DNA from: Ovis canadensis
Lineage: Eukaryota > Chordata > Mammalia > Artiodactyla > Bovidae
Direction of reading: 5' to 3'
DNA: 64,000 nucleotides
Assembly: GCF_042477335.2 (NCBI RefSeq)
Contig: NC_091255.1
Coordinates: 17,648,501-17,712,500, forward strand
A program made the position numbers and the translations under genes. This document shows, in pieces, positions 12,301-20,992 of this stretch (the first letter of the stretch is position 1; each line of letters starts with the position of its first letter). The notes below the pieces were generated by a model that was given only the letters and a program-made list of their open reading frames with translations, did not search any database and was not told the origin of the DNA.

Positions 12301-14364
12301 CCTCAGCCTCGCTTGACCCTTCCCTGCAATCCTCAAGCGGGGGTGAAAGGGTTAACTCCACCTTCTAGCTCAGGCCCAAAGGTTGCTGCTAATTGAGGGC
12401 TGCCAGTGTGATGGGTCTTGTCCCTGCCCCCACCAGCTCTGCACCCAGAGATGAGCGCAGCAGGAGGCGGCTGCTAGCGCCAGCACTGGCAATCCAGAAT
12501 TCTGCCCTCCCTGCCCGGGACCCCCCCCTGCCCAGCCCTTCTCTCCCTCCTGTGATTCCAGAAGCCCTCAGCCCCATAGCCTGGCTGGCACTGGCCCTTC
12601 CTACACCTCAGCCGCTGGGTTCCTGCGTCCCTGGGTACTAAGAATCCACGATGCCCAAGCCCCACTGCCCTGGCACCCCTCTGCCCTGGTCGCCCAGCCT
12701 CCATCCAGTGGCCTCCCATCCTCACCACCCTCAGGTTAGTCTCCTGCAGCTTTCGGGCCCTCTCCTCCAGGCGCTTGGCAATGACCGCCAGCTCGGCATT
12801 CTTCCGCTTCAGCCTCCGCACCTTCTCCTCCGTCTCTGGGAAGCTGCTCTTCCTCTGACAAGGGGTCAGCCAGAATTGGGGCATGTGGGGAGAAGCCCGG
12901 ACCCCGCCCCAGACCCAATCGTAACAGCCTGGGCCTTGCGCTAGACTCTTGGGCTCCCAGGGGGGCTCCTTGGCAACTCTAGGTAGGGGTTCACCCTCTC
13001 TGGGTCTTGGGGTCATGTCAGCTCCATGTAGCTCCTGCTTGGAGGGATGTTCATGGGATGAGAAGGATGCTGAAGCAAAGAGCTGGGGTGTCTGAGTCTG
13101 CCTCCCCACCAGGACCCAGGACTTGCTTTCCAAGCCTCACCAGCATCTGGTTCTCCTCCTTAAGGATGGCACAGCGCTGCTGCAGCTCCCCCATGGCCCT
13201 CAGCAGCTCCAGATTGGGCCTGTCCCCGAAGCCCATTTTCAGCTTGCCCTGGCATGGGAAAGGATGGGGTGCAGCCCCTCAGGAATCACCCTACCTAAGG
13301 AAATCAGAGCCCTCTGTATGGACGCATTCCCCTTCCACAGTCCAAGGAGACATGGAAAAAGAAGGTTCTCCCCCATGCCCCAGGCCTTCAGAGAGGAGTA
13401 CAGGAGGGGCTGCCCAGTACACCAGCATCTCCCAGCCCTGGGACCCTCTCTGCTAGTCCTCAGTTCTCCCCACCTCTGCCCAGCGTCCCCTTTCGGGAAA
13501 GGCCAGCCTCAACTCCCACCCCCACTCCTCCAGGCTCCCCCAGGTCCTGAGTCCCCCAAAGTCCAGGTCCCTCCATCATCTACAGGAGACGGCTCACACC
13601 CACCCCAAGCCTTATCCTCCCTGGCTTGGCCCAGCACTGAGCCCCCCTCCACTGAGTCACTTCCTCCAGACTCTGATTCCATCACACACACCCTCACACA
13701 CTCCCCCAGTATCCCCTAGCCCCCAAAGACAGAGAGATGCAGAGAAGACAGACAGACACAGACAGACTGTCAGAGAGAGACTCACAGAGGGAGGGGGAAG
13801 GGGAGGGTTCAAGGCAGACAGACAGGCCAAGTCAGAAGGACAGACAGATGGTGAAAAATGGAACCACTGAGATTTCTGCCCAAAGAGGGGGGACAGACGG
13901 TCACTGAGATGGACCCCCAGACAGAGATAGGCCCGGAGAAGACAGAGGGCAGTGAAGTCCCCGACCATGCCCAGGCCGGCAGGCAGGGAGAGAGCCCCAG
14001 CCTCACAGACCCCGGCCAACCTCAGCTCCCTTACCTTAGAGAAAGCCTCTGCCTCCGGGTCCTCCAGCCTCTGACAGCCAGGTCCGGAGCTCAAGGCTCC
14101 CTGCGCAGGGCTGAGCAGCCCAGTTCCTATTCTTCCAGGCTCCGTGCCCCCCACAGGCCCCAGGCTTCGGGCTCCCTCAGGCTCGGAACTCTCCTCAGGC
14201 CTCAGTTCTCCAACACGCAGATCTGTGGGGGTACCAGCCATGCTTGGTGATGCGCCTCCAGCATCACCCCCCCGGTCTGGAGTCCAGCTCTGCCAGGCGG
14301 GCAGTGCCCATGGCTCCATGTTTCCGGGGTCCCCCAGCGATGGAAGAGATGTCAGTTGCTCCAT
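3269..14364 (-). CDS. TSPOAP1: TSPOAP1 (RIM-binding protein 1), 5' half, 16 coding exons
   Basis: TSPOAP1/RIMBP1 is a cytoplasmic scaffold that links RIM proteins and voltage-gated calcium channels at presynaptic active zones; it was first described as a partner of the mitochondrial TSPO receptor. Sixteen exons joined by GT/AG introns give an open frame of 2,092 nt (697 codons plus one base). The order is: a low-complexity N-terminus (about 1-110), long coiled-coil stretches rich in E, R, Q and L (about 115-500), a Pro/Cys/Ser linker (about 540-620), and the start of the first SH3 domain (from about 652). Every internal exon length agrees with the recalled human protein. The second half of SH3-1, the fibronectin III repeats and the last two SH3 domains must lie left of position 1. 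The start is the ATG at 14,362-14,364, with A at -3 and G at +4. The identity is secure; the 5' UTR exon structure is not resolved. Confidence 0.96.
3623..3738 (-). CDS. TSPOAP1: TSPOAP1 coding exon 15 (residues 623-660)
   Basis: 116 nt, phase 0 in and phase 2 out. It begins [18 protein letters not shown] and ends RVQVFLARY, the first strand of SH3 domain 1. The acceptor is GCCCCCAG and the donor TACAG|GTGGGC. Confidence 0.95.
4385..4565 (+). repeat. MIR-type SINE remnant
   Basis: AGCATCTACTGCGTGCC, the CCCAGAGAGGGTCAGTGACC core and the downstream ACACAGCGAGGACC phrase are MIR signatures. It lies in the TSPOAP1 intron between exons 14 and 15. Confidence 0.65.
4932..5107 (-). CDS. TSPOAP1: TSPOAP1 coding exon 14 (residues 564-622)
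   Basis: 176 nt, phase 1 in and phase 0 out. It encodes [19 protein letters not shown] and ends PKSCPTPE, a Ser/Pro-rich linker. The acceptor is TCCTGTAG and the donor GAG|GTCAGT. Confidence 0.94.
5683..5887 (-). CDS. TSPOAP1: TSPOAP1 coding exon 13 (residues 496-563)
   Basis: 205 nt, phase 0 in and phase 1 out. It encodes [20 protein letters not shown], the end of the coiled coil, then a [12 protein letters not shown] linker. The first residue is Val where Ala is recalled in human; it comes from a GTCCGGGTCCGG direct repeat at the acceptor. The donor is AAAG|GTGAGG. Confidence 0.94.
6650..6670 (-). CDS. TSPOAP1: TSPOAP1 coding exon 12, 21-nt microexon (residues 489-495)
   Basis: Only 21 nt, encoding STLDSMQ, phase 0. 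The acceptor is CTGCCACAG and the donor CAG|GTACAG. The seven residues match the recalled human protein at the same place. Skipping it would keep the reading frame and shift the coiled coil by exactly one heptad. Confidence 0.92.
6992..7042 (-). CDS. TSPOAP1: TSPOAP1 coding exon 11 (residues 472-488)
   Basis: 51 nt, phase 0, encoding [17 protein letters not shown]. Its acceptor is the junction of a Bov-tA SINE: the element ends in a TTTCACTTTCACTT tract directly before GTAG|GCC. The 12-bp target-site duplication contains the acceptor itself, so a second copy of the same splice site lies at 7,279-7,290. The donor is GAG|GTAGGG. Confidence 0.93.
7048..7278 (-). mobile_element. Bov-tA SINE inserted at the TSPOAP1 exon 11 acceptor
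   Basis: A full Bov-tA element in the sense orientation of TSPOAP1: the tRNA-like head (GGCTCAGAGGTTAAAGCGTC) is near 7,270 and the A unit ends in CACTTTCACTTTCACT at 7,048. It is flanked by perfect 12-bp direct repeats CCTGGGCCTACA at 7,036-7,047 and 7,279-7,290. The left repeat overlaps the first bases of exon 11 and its AG acceptor. Confidence 0.93.
8001..8580 (+). mobile_element. L2 LINE 3'-end remnant
   Basis: The stretch follows the L2 3' region as recalled: CCAATCCCCTGCTTGGGACC, GATGCGATCTGGCTCTTGCC, CTAGCCACACTGG, and at the end GGGCCTGGCACAGTGCCTGG plus CACATAGT. A Bov-tA copy follows directly. Confidence 0.7.
8583..8792 (-). mobile_element. Bov-tA SINE, reverse
   Basis: The reverse complement reads from a tRNA-like head (GGTGACTCAGACGGTCAAGA) through GGGAAGATCCCC to the A unit. 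It lies in TSPOAP1 intron 10, in sense with the gene. Confidence 0.88.
8886..8990 (-). CDS. TSPOAP1: TSPOAP1 coding exon 10 (residues 437-471)
   Basis: 105 nt, phase 0. It encodes [19 protein letters not shown] and ends RRLQQ. The acceptor is GTTTCAG and the donor CAG|GTGGGG. Confidence 0.95.
9223..9345 (-). CDS. TSPOAP1: TSPOAP1 coding exon 9 (residues 396-436)
   Basis: 123 nt, phase 0. It encodes [20 protein letters not shown] and ends LEQVLK, continuous coiled coil. The acceptor is CTGTCCAG and the donor AAG|GTGAGG. Confidence 0.95.
9522..9611 (-). CDS. TSPOAP1: TSPOAP1 coding exon 8 (residues 366-395)
   Basis: 90 nt, phase 0. It encodes [20 protein letters not shown] and ends ATEKEQ. 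The acceptor is TCTCGCAG and the donor CAG|GTAGCG. Confidence 0.95.
9863..9946 (-). CDS. TSPOAP1: TSPOAP1 coding exon 7 (residues 338-365)
   Basis: 84 nt, phase 0. It encodes [18 protein letters not shown] and ends RRCEEL, a highly charged coiled-coil piece. The acceptor is CCCGCAG and the donor CTG|GTGAGC. Confidence 0.95.
10032..10109 (-). CDS. TSPOAP1: TSPOAP1 coding exon 6 (residues 312-337)
   Basis: 78 nt, phase 0. It encodes [19 protein letters not shown] and ends QRVQQL. The acceptor is TTTTCAG and the donor CTG|GTAAGA. Confidence 0.94.
10730..11540. promoter_or_regulatory. Intragenic CpG island over TSPOAP1 exon 5
   Basis: GC-rich, CpG-dense sequence (for example GGCGGCGCGGCAGG near 10,981 and GACGCGCGCGGCGCAG at 11,061-11,076) much larger than exon 5 itself. 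A plus-strand donor GCGCAG|GTACGA follows 11,076. From memory, the human antisense lncRNA TSPOAP1-AS1 starts inside the 5' part of TSPOAP1, so this could be its promoter. No transcript evidence is available here. Confidence 0.45.
11243..11428 (-). CDS. TSPOAP1: TSPOAP1 coding exon 5 (residues 250-311)
   Basis: 186 nt, phase 0. It runs from [15 protein letters not shown] to APGAPGE. The first half is coiled coil and the second a Pro/Ala/Gly linker. The exon sits inside a CpG-dense stretch (about 10,730-11,540), unlike its neighbours. Confidence 0.95.
11968..12147 (-). CDS. TSPOAP1: TSPOAP1 coding exon 4 (residues 190-249)
   Basis: 180 nt, phase 0. It begins [19 protein letters not shown] and continues as coiled coil to RLTLAGK. 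The acceptor is CTGGCCAG and the donor AAG|GTGCGA. Confidence 0.95.
12726..12854 (-). CDS. TSPOAP1: TSPOAP1 coding exon 3 (residues 147-189)
   Basis: 129 nt, phase 0. It encodes [19 protein letters not shown] and a coiled-coil segment ending NLRV. The donor was placed at GTG|GTGAGG so that the join to exon 4 reads RVVSAP, as in the recalled human protein. Confidence 0.94.
13141..13248 (-). CDS. TSPOAP1: TSPOAP1 coding exon 2 (residues 111-146)
   Basis: 108 nt, phase 0 on both sides. It encodes [16 protein letters not shown] followed by the first heptad-rich segment and ends NQML. The acceptor is CCATGCCAG and the donor CTG|GTGAGG. Confidence 0.95.
13690..13850. repeat. CAGA/GA-rich low-complexity tract
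   Basis: Imperfect (CAGA)n and GAGA repeats such as GACAGACAGACACAGACAG, in TSPOAP1 intron 1. Confidence 0.75.
14035..14364 (-). CDS. TSPOAP1: TSPOAP1 coding exon 1 (residues 1-110)
   Basis: Starts [14 protein letters not shown] and ends in EAEAFSK, with the donor AAG|GTAAGG at a codon boundary. It is a Ser/Pro/Gly-rich, probably disordered N-terminus. The match to the recalled human N-terminus is clear but weaker than in the coiled-coil exons. Whether the exon extends upstream as 5' UTR, or is spliced to an earlier non-coding exon, cannot be told here. Confidence 0.93.
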
Positions 14365-14724
14365 GATTCTGCCAAGGGTCCCTAGGACCCAGGCCGGGGG
14401 ACATCACCCAGCCAGCTGGAGGGGCCGATGAGGGTCATGCCAGGCCAGACCCTCTCCTCTCTGAGCTCTTGGCTTCACTGAAATTCCATCCAAGGTTAGC
14501 CGAGTGCTTCCTGCCCCACAAAGGAGGCTGTGGGAGCCGGGGCTGCCGGAGGAGCTGGAGCCAGGGGTGTGCGAGCTGTGTTTGCTCGTGGCTGTGTGCA
14601 CGAGCCTGTGGAGCAGCAAGGGTGTCCCCGCAGGGGTGGGGAGAGTGTGCTGAGGCCACCGACAGCAGCTCCGGCTGAGGGTGTGCGCGTGTCTGCAGGT
14701 CGGCCTGTGCCGGTCAGCACGGCT

Positions 14725-14767
14725 CTGTGTGTGTGTGTGTGTGTGTGTGTGCGCGTGCGTGTGTGTG
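14725..14767. repeat. TG/CG dinucleotide microsatellite
   Basis: A (GT)n run of about 13 units continuing into GCGCGTGCGTGTGTG and a G run, upstream of the TSPOAP1 start codon. Confidence 0.9.
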
Positions 14768-15295
14768 GGGGGGGGGAGGATGGGTGCTCCTACTTGTGTG
14801 TGCTGGGGGCTGTGGTTTTGTGTGCCACTGCCTGAGCCTGTCTCAGAGTTGCCAGTTGTTTCTGCGTGTGGGTGTCTACTGCAGGGCTGTGGCGGTGTGT
14901 GATGTTGCCACTGGTTGTATCTGAGCGTCTCAGTGCTGTGCTGCTGTGTGCATGGCTGTCATTGTGTGTCCGTTTCGGCATCTGTGAGTCTGACCATGCA
15001 TCACGATCCCTTAGCCCGGCTAGGGTCCACAGGAGCTGCTGGGGGTGATCCCCAAAGGTCTGCTGGAGTCCTTTATCTCCCGCTCCTCTCTCCGCCGCTG
15101 CTGGCCAGCTTTCTGGGTGGTTGGGCTGGTCCTAAGGAGGCCTGGGTCGGTGGGCTGCTTGCCTCATAGTCTCTCTCCCTGCTGGCCTCAGCTCTGGGGA
15201 CTGAAGGGGTTCCCTGTAGTCCCAGAGCCCCGAGATGGTGGGCGCGGAGGACGGCCGAGCCTCAGAACCAGGGGGGTGAGCGAGGGAGAGCCAGC

Positions 15296-15365
15296 CCTTC
15301 CCTCCCCCTCCCCCTCCCCCTCCCTTCCCGCCCACCAATAGGAAGTCGGCTGCTGGTTTCCATGG
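15296..15365 (-). promoter_or_regulatory. Candidate TSPOAP1 promoter with G-rich repeat and CCAAT box
   Basis: On the minus strand the order is an inverted CCAAT (CCTATTGGTGGGCGGGAAGG, with a GC box) followed by a repeated GGGGGA tract capable of forming a G-quadruplex. It is about 0.95 kb upstream of the ATG. The start site and any 5' UTR exon are inferred only. Confidence 0.35.
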
Positions 15366-16199
15366 GGATGGCGCTGGACTGGTGGGCTGGACCAGCAGGC
15401 AGGGTTGGGACAGAGGGAAGAACAGGTTCCTTAGGATGTCGACCCAGTGCCCCCCGTGTGAGCGCCCACCCTTCCCACACACACACCCAAGTCTTCCAGG
15501 GTACGGAGACAGGGGGGCTGCAGACAGGGGTGCTGTCTCCACAGCTGTCCCAGTCCAAGCCGGTTAGAGACAGAGACGGGGTTGGCACGACAGAGATCCA
15601 GCCACAGAGAATGGCAGGAATGGAAAAGATGGAATTTAAGATGAAACAAAGAGAGACAGGGAAATCAAGATAATGAAAACAAGAAGAGAGAAACAAGGAG
15701 ACAGAGGTGGAAATAGGCTGAGATAGTTGCTTTTGCTTCCTCCTGGCTGCTGCATTTTGGGGGCAACCTGGCCATCTCGGGCCAGCAGGGTTAGGCTGGC
15801 TTAGCCCCAAACTGTCAGGAAGCTCACCTTCTGTCTCGTCCTAAGCCTTTTTGTTATGGTAAAATGGCATTTTGGGGACAAGGATGTGGAACTCCTCCAC
15901 CCTTAAACCAGCCTCTGTGTGGCGGCAGAGACCTAGATGGAGTCCCCAGGGACACGGATGTTGGGAAGGACCTCAGAGAGGCCTCTGGACCGGAGACTCA
16001 GTCCCTCCAAACTGAGGCTCAAGCCAGTCTCTCCTAAGGGAGGGGGCCCCCGTGTGGCAGCCCCAGGGGATAGCACCAGCAGTGCTAAGCCACGGAGTCC
16101 CTGAGAGTGGGCTCTACCTAGGCCAAGAGCTGAGGGAACTGTTGGTGGTGGGGGAGCATGAAGAAGACGCGTCATCCTCACTTCCCTAAATCAGTACAC

Positions 16200-16855
16200 A
16201 GATCCATACGTGCAGGGTGTGGGCACATGCCATTATGTGCGTGCGTGTGTGCAGTGCACGTATGTAGGACATAAGTTTGTCTCTGTGTGTGTGGGCAGGC
16301 ATTGTGTTGCTTCATATACATATGTGCGTGCATGTATGTATGTGTGCATGCGTGTACGCTAGCATGTGTCTATGGGCCTCCCTGGGTATACAAGCATGCA
16401 CGCTTCTGCGTAGGTGCCATCGCATATATGCTTGTCTCATCATCCACATGCTGTGATGTGTATGTGAAGCTATGTTGTGTGAGTGTATAAATTAGAACAT
16501 GTAAGTCATCTTAAATGTATATGGATGACTACACCATATAGCACACGCTCATACAGTCATGGATCTGTAACGACATACGATGACACAGTTTTATTTATAT
16601 CTGTATATGTAGTTATATACGTCACCATGTCTCTCCTGTATATTCATTGTGTATGAGCATGTCACTATATGTGTATGCGTACAGAAGCAATGTGTTCACG
16701 TGAATGTCATCATATGTGTATTTGTATGCTCTTCTGTGACACATATTATATGTATTTATATCATTGCATGTGTGTATACTAGTGAATATATTTGTGTCCT
16801 GAGTGTGGGTATATCCCTGTGTGTCATTGTGTGACATGCTGCCATGTATATGGAC
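16200..16855. repeat. Degenerate TG/TATG-rich low-complexity tract
   Basis: About 650 bp of broken TGTGTG, TATGTG and CATGTA motifs with alternating purine-pyrimidine runs, probably a decayed microsatellite between TSPOAP1 and MIR142. No gene is seen in it. Confidence 0.7.
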
Positions 16856-16860
16856 CATTT

Positions 16861-16985
16861 CAATTTTTTTTTTCTTTTGACTGCACCATACAACTTGTAG
16901 GATCTTGGTTTCCCAACCAGGGATCAAACCCTGCCCCACCCCCACAGGGGAAGCTCAGAGTCCTAACCACCAGAGAAACCCCTAT
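16861..16985 (-). mobile_element. CHR-type SINE, reverse
   Basis: It runs from a poly-T (the reverse of the A-tail) and TTTGACTGCACC to GGATCAAACCC and CCTAACCACCAGAG. The body is truncated. Confidence 0.8.
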
Positions 16986-17842
16986 ACAGTTTGTACTGAT
17001 AGCTTATGTATGTGGGGCCCTGTGTGTGACTGCACTCGTGTGCTGGTGTGTGCTTTGTATATTAGCATCTGTGCGCTTCTCTTATGTATAAGATGCTTTT
17101 TGTGTGTGAGCCACAGTGAGTTTGTTCCCAACTCTTAGACTACCAAGGAGCCCCTAGACTTTCTGAGATTACAGCTTAAAGTAGGCAGCCTTCGTCTGAG
17201 GGTGTGAAAAGCAGGTGGAGGGCAGCAAAAGGCAGGAGCTCCGGTGAAGGGCAGGAGGTCCCCAGAGCCCTGCCCTTGATGTCCTGCCCACTTTCCTCCT
17301 TTGCAGGGAGGTCTTTCCCCGGGGATGGCCCTCCGCAGGCCACCAGCCGACCGGGCCCAGAGCTCCCTTCTGGTCTCTTAGGCAGAGCCAAACCCATTTC
17401 TCCCAGGAGAGAGTGACTTTCCCTCCGACCATTCTGCGCATCCATGTGCCTGCTAAGCCCACTCGCCCCACCGCACCCAGCAAGAGAGTCTCAGACAAGA
17501 GAGGAGTCCACTCTTTATTAGTGTCGGGGTCCCGGGCACCGCTCCCGCCTCCATGGCGTCTCCTCCCCTTTCCCGCCTCTTGCTCATCCGGCATCCGTCC
17601 GCCGACGGCCGGGCCGCCTCTCCGGCTGCATTGGGTCCAGACGTCCACCTGCCGGCCCTCGGGGCAGCCGAGGAGCCCAGGCCGCGTTTCGGTGCGGGCC
17701 ACGGCGGGCAGGGGCGGCCGTTCGGGGGCGCGGGCGGCGTGCGGGGGGCGCCCGCGGGGCTCACCTGTCGCACGCGGTCCTGATGGCGGGGGATGCGGCG
17801 GCGGCGGCGGCGGCGTGGTCTCCGAAGCCCACAGTACACTCA

Positions 17843-17865
17843 TCCATAAAGTAGGAAACACTACA
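17843..17865 (-). ncRNA. MIR142: mature miR-142-3p
   Basis: The 3' arm, beginning UGUAGUGUUUCCUACUUUAU (23 nt), is unchanged from the recalled vertebrate sequence. The seed is GUAGUGU. Confidence 0.95.
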
Positions 17866-17880
17866 CCCTCCAGTGCTGTT

Positions 17881-17901
17881 AGTAGTGCTTTCTACTTTAT
17901 G
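17881..17901 (-). ncRNA. MIR142: mature miR-142-5p
   Basis: The 5' arm, CAUAAAGUAGAAAGCACUAC plus U, is unchanged from the recalled vertebrate sequence. The seed is AUAAAGU in its usual registration. Confidence 0.95.
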
Positions 17902-18060
17902 GGTGACTGCACTGTCTGTCTGTCCGTCTGCAGAGCTCTTCAGGCCGCCGGCTCTTCCTCCAGGCTCCGGCCCGTCGGCCCCCGGGGCCTCCCCCTGCGC
18001 CCCAGGCCCCGACCCCCTGCCCTCCGGCTGGCACCCTGCCCGCCCGGGGCCCTGTGGGCG

Positions 18061-18109
18061 GTGACTCAGCATGGCGCCAGACCCGGCCTCCCTCCCCCAC
18101 TTCCTCTTT
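18061..18109 (-). promoter_or_regulatory. PU.1-like and NF-E2/MARE-like sites upstream of MIR142
   Basis: On the minus strand, AAAGAGGAAGTG at 18,098-18,109 is the textbook PU.1 (SPI1) motif, and ATGCTGAGTCAC at 18,061-18,072 fits the NF-E2/MAF recognition element. They lie about 145-190 bp upstream of the precursor, which suits a blood-specific promoter. Binding is inferred from sequence only. Confidence 0.5.
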
Positions 18110-20992
18110 GGTTCCCTCTTCCCTTCCCCCCCACCCGGCTCCACCCCGTCGCCCCCACGTTTGGGGGCACTCAGGTGGAGACCGTGGCCACTCAGGAGGC
18201 CTCACCCTAGTCCCCGGTTCTGACCCCTGGCCTGATGCCCTCCAGAGCCAGACCAGAGGCCTGGGACCCCAGCCTCCTCTCCAGCCCAAGGCCAGAATCC
18301 CTCACCACCCGCCGCTGTGGCTCCCATGTAGGAGCCCAAGGCCGTCTTGACAGGGATGGTGGCCATGTTGGGTGGAGAGAGAGAGACCCTGAGCACCTCT
18401 CCGTGACACCGAGTCCCCCTTTCCAGCCTCCTCTTACCCTCTGCCATCCCCACCCTGTTCTCCCAGCCTCGTCCCTTGAAGCCTTGGACCCCTCTTTCTT
18501 CACTGAGGGCCGGGAGCCATTTTCACCCCCTTGTCTAGAGAGAAGTCAAGGATTCTGAGGTGCTGGCCTAACACAGAAGCTGTAGACCTGAGGGGTCTTG
18601 CTTCTCTTCGCCCAGCGCTTGGCTTGGAAGCCTTGGCACCAGAGCCTCCCAAGCCCCTCCCCAGCACCTCCACCCAAGGCCTGCGGCCCAAGCCCCTCAT
18701 CGCCCCTTGAGGCCCAAAGTCCAGGAGCCCCAGTTGGGGCTGAAGTGAAGGTTCAGATCCTTACCTAATGCTGCAGGGCTGAAGGGCGCAAGCCCTGTGC
18801 TCCAGACTACCAAGTGGGGTTCCCTTCAGGGCGGGCAGGGCTTATAACCCCGAAGCCACGTGGGTCAGATCTCAGGGCGCCCAACGGTCTTCGAGCCCGC
18901 CCCCACACTGCGGTGCCGATTAGCTGCCCCTCCCCTCCCTGGGGAGGACAGACTGACAGGAAACCAGAGACAAGCCTGGGTATTGGCGGGAGGGGGCTGA
19001 AGAGACCATGGCACACACCCTGGCAGGTGGCTTCCGGGACCCCAGGCCTGCCCTTCCCCCCGACACCAGCCGCGGGGGCTAGTTCAGAAGTCCAGGGGCT
19101 GCCATGGGAGTGACCCCAGGACGTAAGGGCTGCCTCTCAGGGCCTAAATTCTAGCACAAGAGAAGAACCTTTTCTCTGAGCTCCACCCCCACCGACCCCA
19201 GCCCAGAAAACTCCCCTCCCTTTGAGACGGCAGTGGCTCTCAGACCGGGCCATGGCTCCTGTACTTGCTGCCCAAGGAGGCCACCGAGGAACAGGTGTCT
19301 GACCGGGGGTCTAGGGCAGCAAGTCACAATACCCTCCAGGTTGCCCCCAGCACCCCACAAAGCACCCCTCCCCCTGCACCGCCTGCGGGAGACCAGACCC
19401 CCTCGGCACGCTGTGGGGGTCGCACCGGGCCTGTTGGCCCTAGACTTGGTATCCCCATGCCCCTCAGGGCCTGTCAGGATAAGAGGGCAGGGCAGGGCGG
19501 TGATGAGGTCTGGGGTCTCAGGCAGGTCCTGGGCATCACTGGGTTTGGAGGGCTGGAGGGAGAGAGGCTTGGAGAGCAGAGGTTCTAAGCTGCTACCGGA
19601 TGTGGGCACGGGGCCCGCCCACCTGCATGCCACCCCCGCTTTCCCCATGGGGAAGGCAGGAAGCTGCCCATCCCAGGGCCCCTGGCTGGGGGTGGGGGGA
19701 GCGGGAAACGGGGTGTGGGGCTGGGTGGGGGGCTAGGGTGAGTGATTCTTCAAGCCTTTCAGTGGGCTTGGCTCTGGCATCAAGAGGGGTGGATTGGGCC
19801 AGGGCCAAGGAGGTGAGGGAGCAGGTAGGATGGACGACAATCACCCAGGGACTCCTTCCCATGGGCATCTTCTCTGGGTCCCCCATTCCGGGCCAGGCAT
19901 GCAGAGACTACGGGAACTCTAGGGTTCAAAGGCCCAGAAGAGGACTGGCCTGCCAGGGAGGCAGCAGGGGAGAAAACTGTCTTGCATCTTTTCCTTCAGG
20001 CTTGGCAACCCTCAACCTGGAAAATCGTTACCCATCTCCAGGCCCATAAATAGGACAGAGAAGGGCAAACTCGGTCCTTCACCTGCAGGCCTGAAGGGAC
20101 AGTGGTGAGGAGGATGAGCTGGCCAGAAATGGGACAGTGCTCCTTTAACAGACCACCGCAGCAGACCCTGGGTGGAGGGGAAGTGGCTGCCCCGGGTGAT
20201 AAGAGGATAAGAATATCAGAGTCGTGCAGTAACCTGGGTTCCTGGACTCCCACCCTTCAGGGTTCCTCCTCCATGAGCATCTTGCCGCCCCCCTTCTAGA
20301 GTCATCGCTAGAGTCATCGCCTTGGAGGTGTTTCGTCCTAGCAAACGAGTCACAGGCTGGAGGCCAGGGGGCCTGGCTTCGGGGCCGAGCTCTGCCGCAG
20401 GCTCCCTCAGCGTGTGACCTGCGGCAAGTCAGACCTGAGCTTCCTTCTGAGGGACACGCTTGTCCCTCAACAGTCCCCAGCCCCAGCCTGGCCTCTCTCC
20501 TGACCAGAGCTGGGTGGGGGGCACCCCTGATGCCTGCCCCTCTGTGACAACAGAGGCTGTTTTCCCTGTCTGTCCTCAAGGCTCTAGGCCAAGGACCACT
20601 GATTTTTTTTTTAAGGAGAGAGCTGGAGGCTCAGCCTCTCCAATCACAGAGCTTCTAGGGCTCAGGCGGTTTCTGGACAGGTTGGGCCTTTCCCTAATTC
20701 CATCCCGAGGCTGGGGTTGAGGACGCATGGAACTGGCGCGGGGGTGGTCGGGACCTCCATACCCTGGACTTCTCCCCCAGCCCTGCTGGGCCTCAAAGGA
20801 AGAGAACGTGGACACCAGAGACAAAGTCAAAGACAAGGAAGGGTCAGGGTCTGAGATAAGGACACTGAGGCAGTAAGAACCACCCAGGTGAGTCGAACAA
20901 GAGTGCTGGGCTGGGAGCCCTGCTCCGTGCTGCACAGCCCGTAGGTGTGGCCTGAGTGAATGACTGAGCAACAAGAGCCTCAGCGCAGGCCT
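18110..20992. other. Intergenic, no gene recognised
   Basis: Moderately GC-rich unique sequence. No spliced coding gene, SINE or RNA gene was recognised. In human this interval is crossed by the plus-strand lncRNA TSPOAP1-AS1 (from memory); its exons cannot be picked out here. Confidence 0.6.

Larger units (their letters stand above)
17830..17916 (-). ncRNA. MIR142: miR-142 precursor hairpin
   Basis: An 87-nt stem-loop that, read on the minus strand, agrees with the recalled human hsa-mir-142 precursor over its whole length. The two arms pair almost completely around a short AACAGCACUGGAGGG-type loop. miR-142 is the haematopoietic microRNA needed for lymphoid, myeloid and dendritic cell function; both arms load into Argonaute. 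It lies about 3.5 kb upstream of the TSPOAP1 start codon on the same strand, as in human. The host transcript is not resolved here. Confidence 0.97.
17500..18075. promoter_or_regulatory. CpG-rich region around MIR142
   Basis: Dense CpGs around the hairpin, including a (GCG)n run at about 17,795-17,815 that ends 15 nt from the hairpin base. On the minus strand this run lies just 3' of the precursor. Long open frames in this stretch come from GC content and are not genes. Confidence 0.6.

Noticed and set aside
14144-14431. A plus-strand frame opposite TSPOAP1 exon 1
   Set aside because: Shadow frame of the coding exon with no support of its own.
17413-18210. A 265-codon plus-strand frame and a 230-codon minus-strand frame near MIR142
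   Set aside because: GC-rich sequence with few stop codons on both strands around a known microRNA hairpin; no domain, and frames overlap on both strands.
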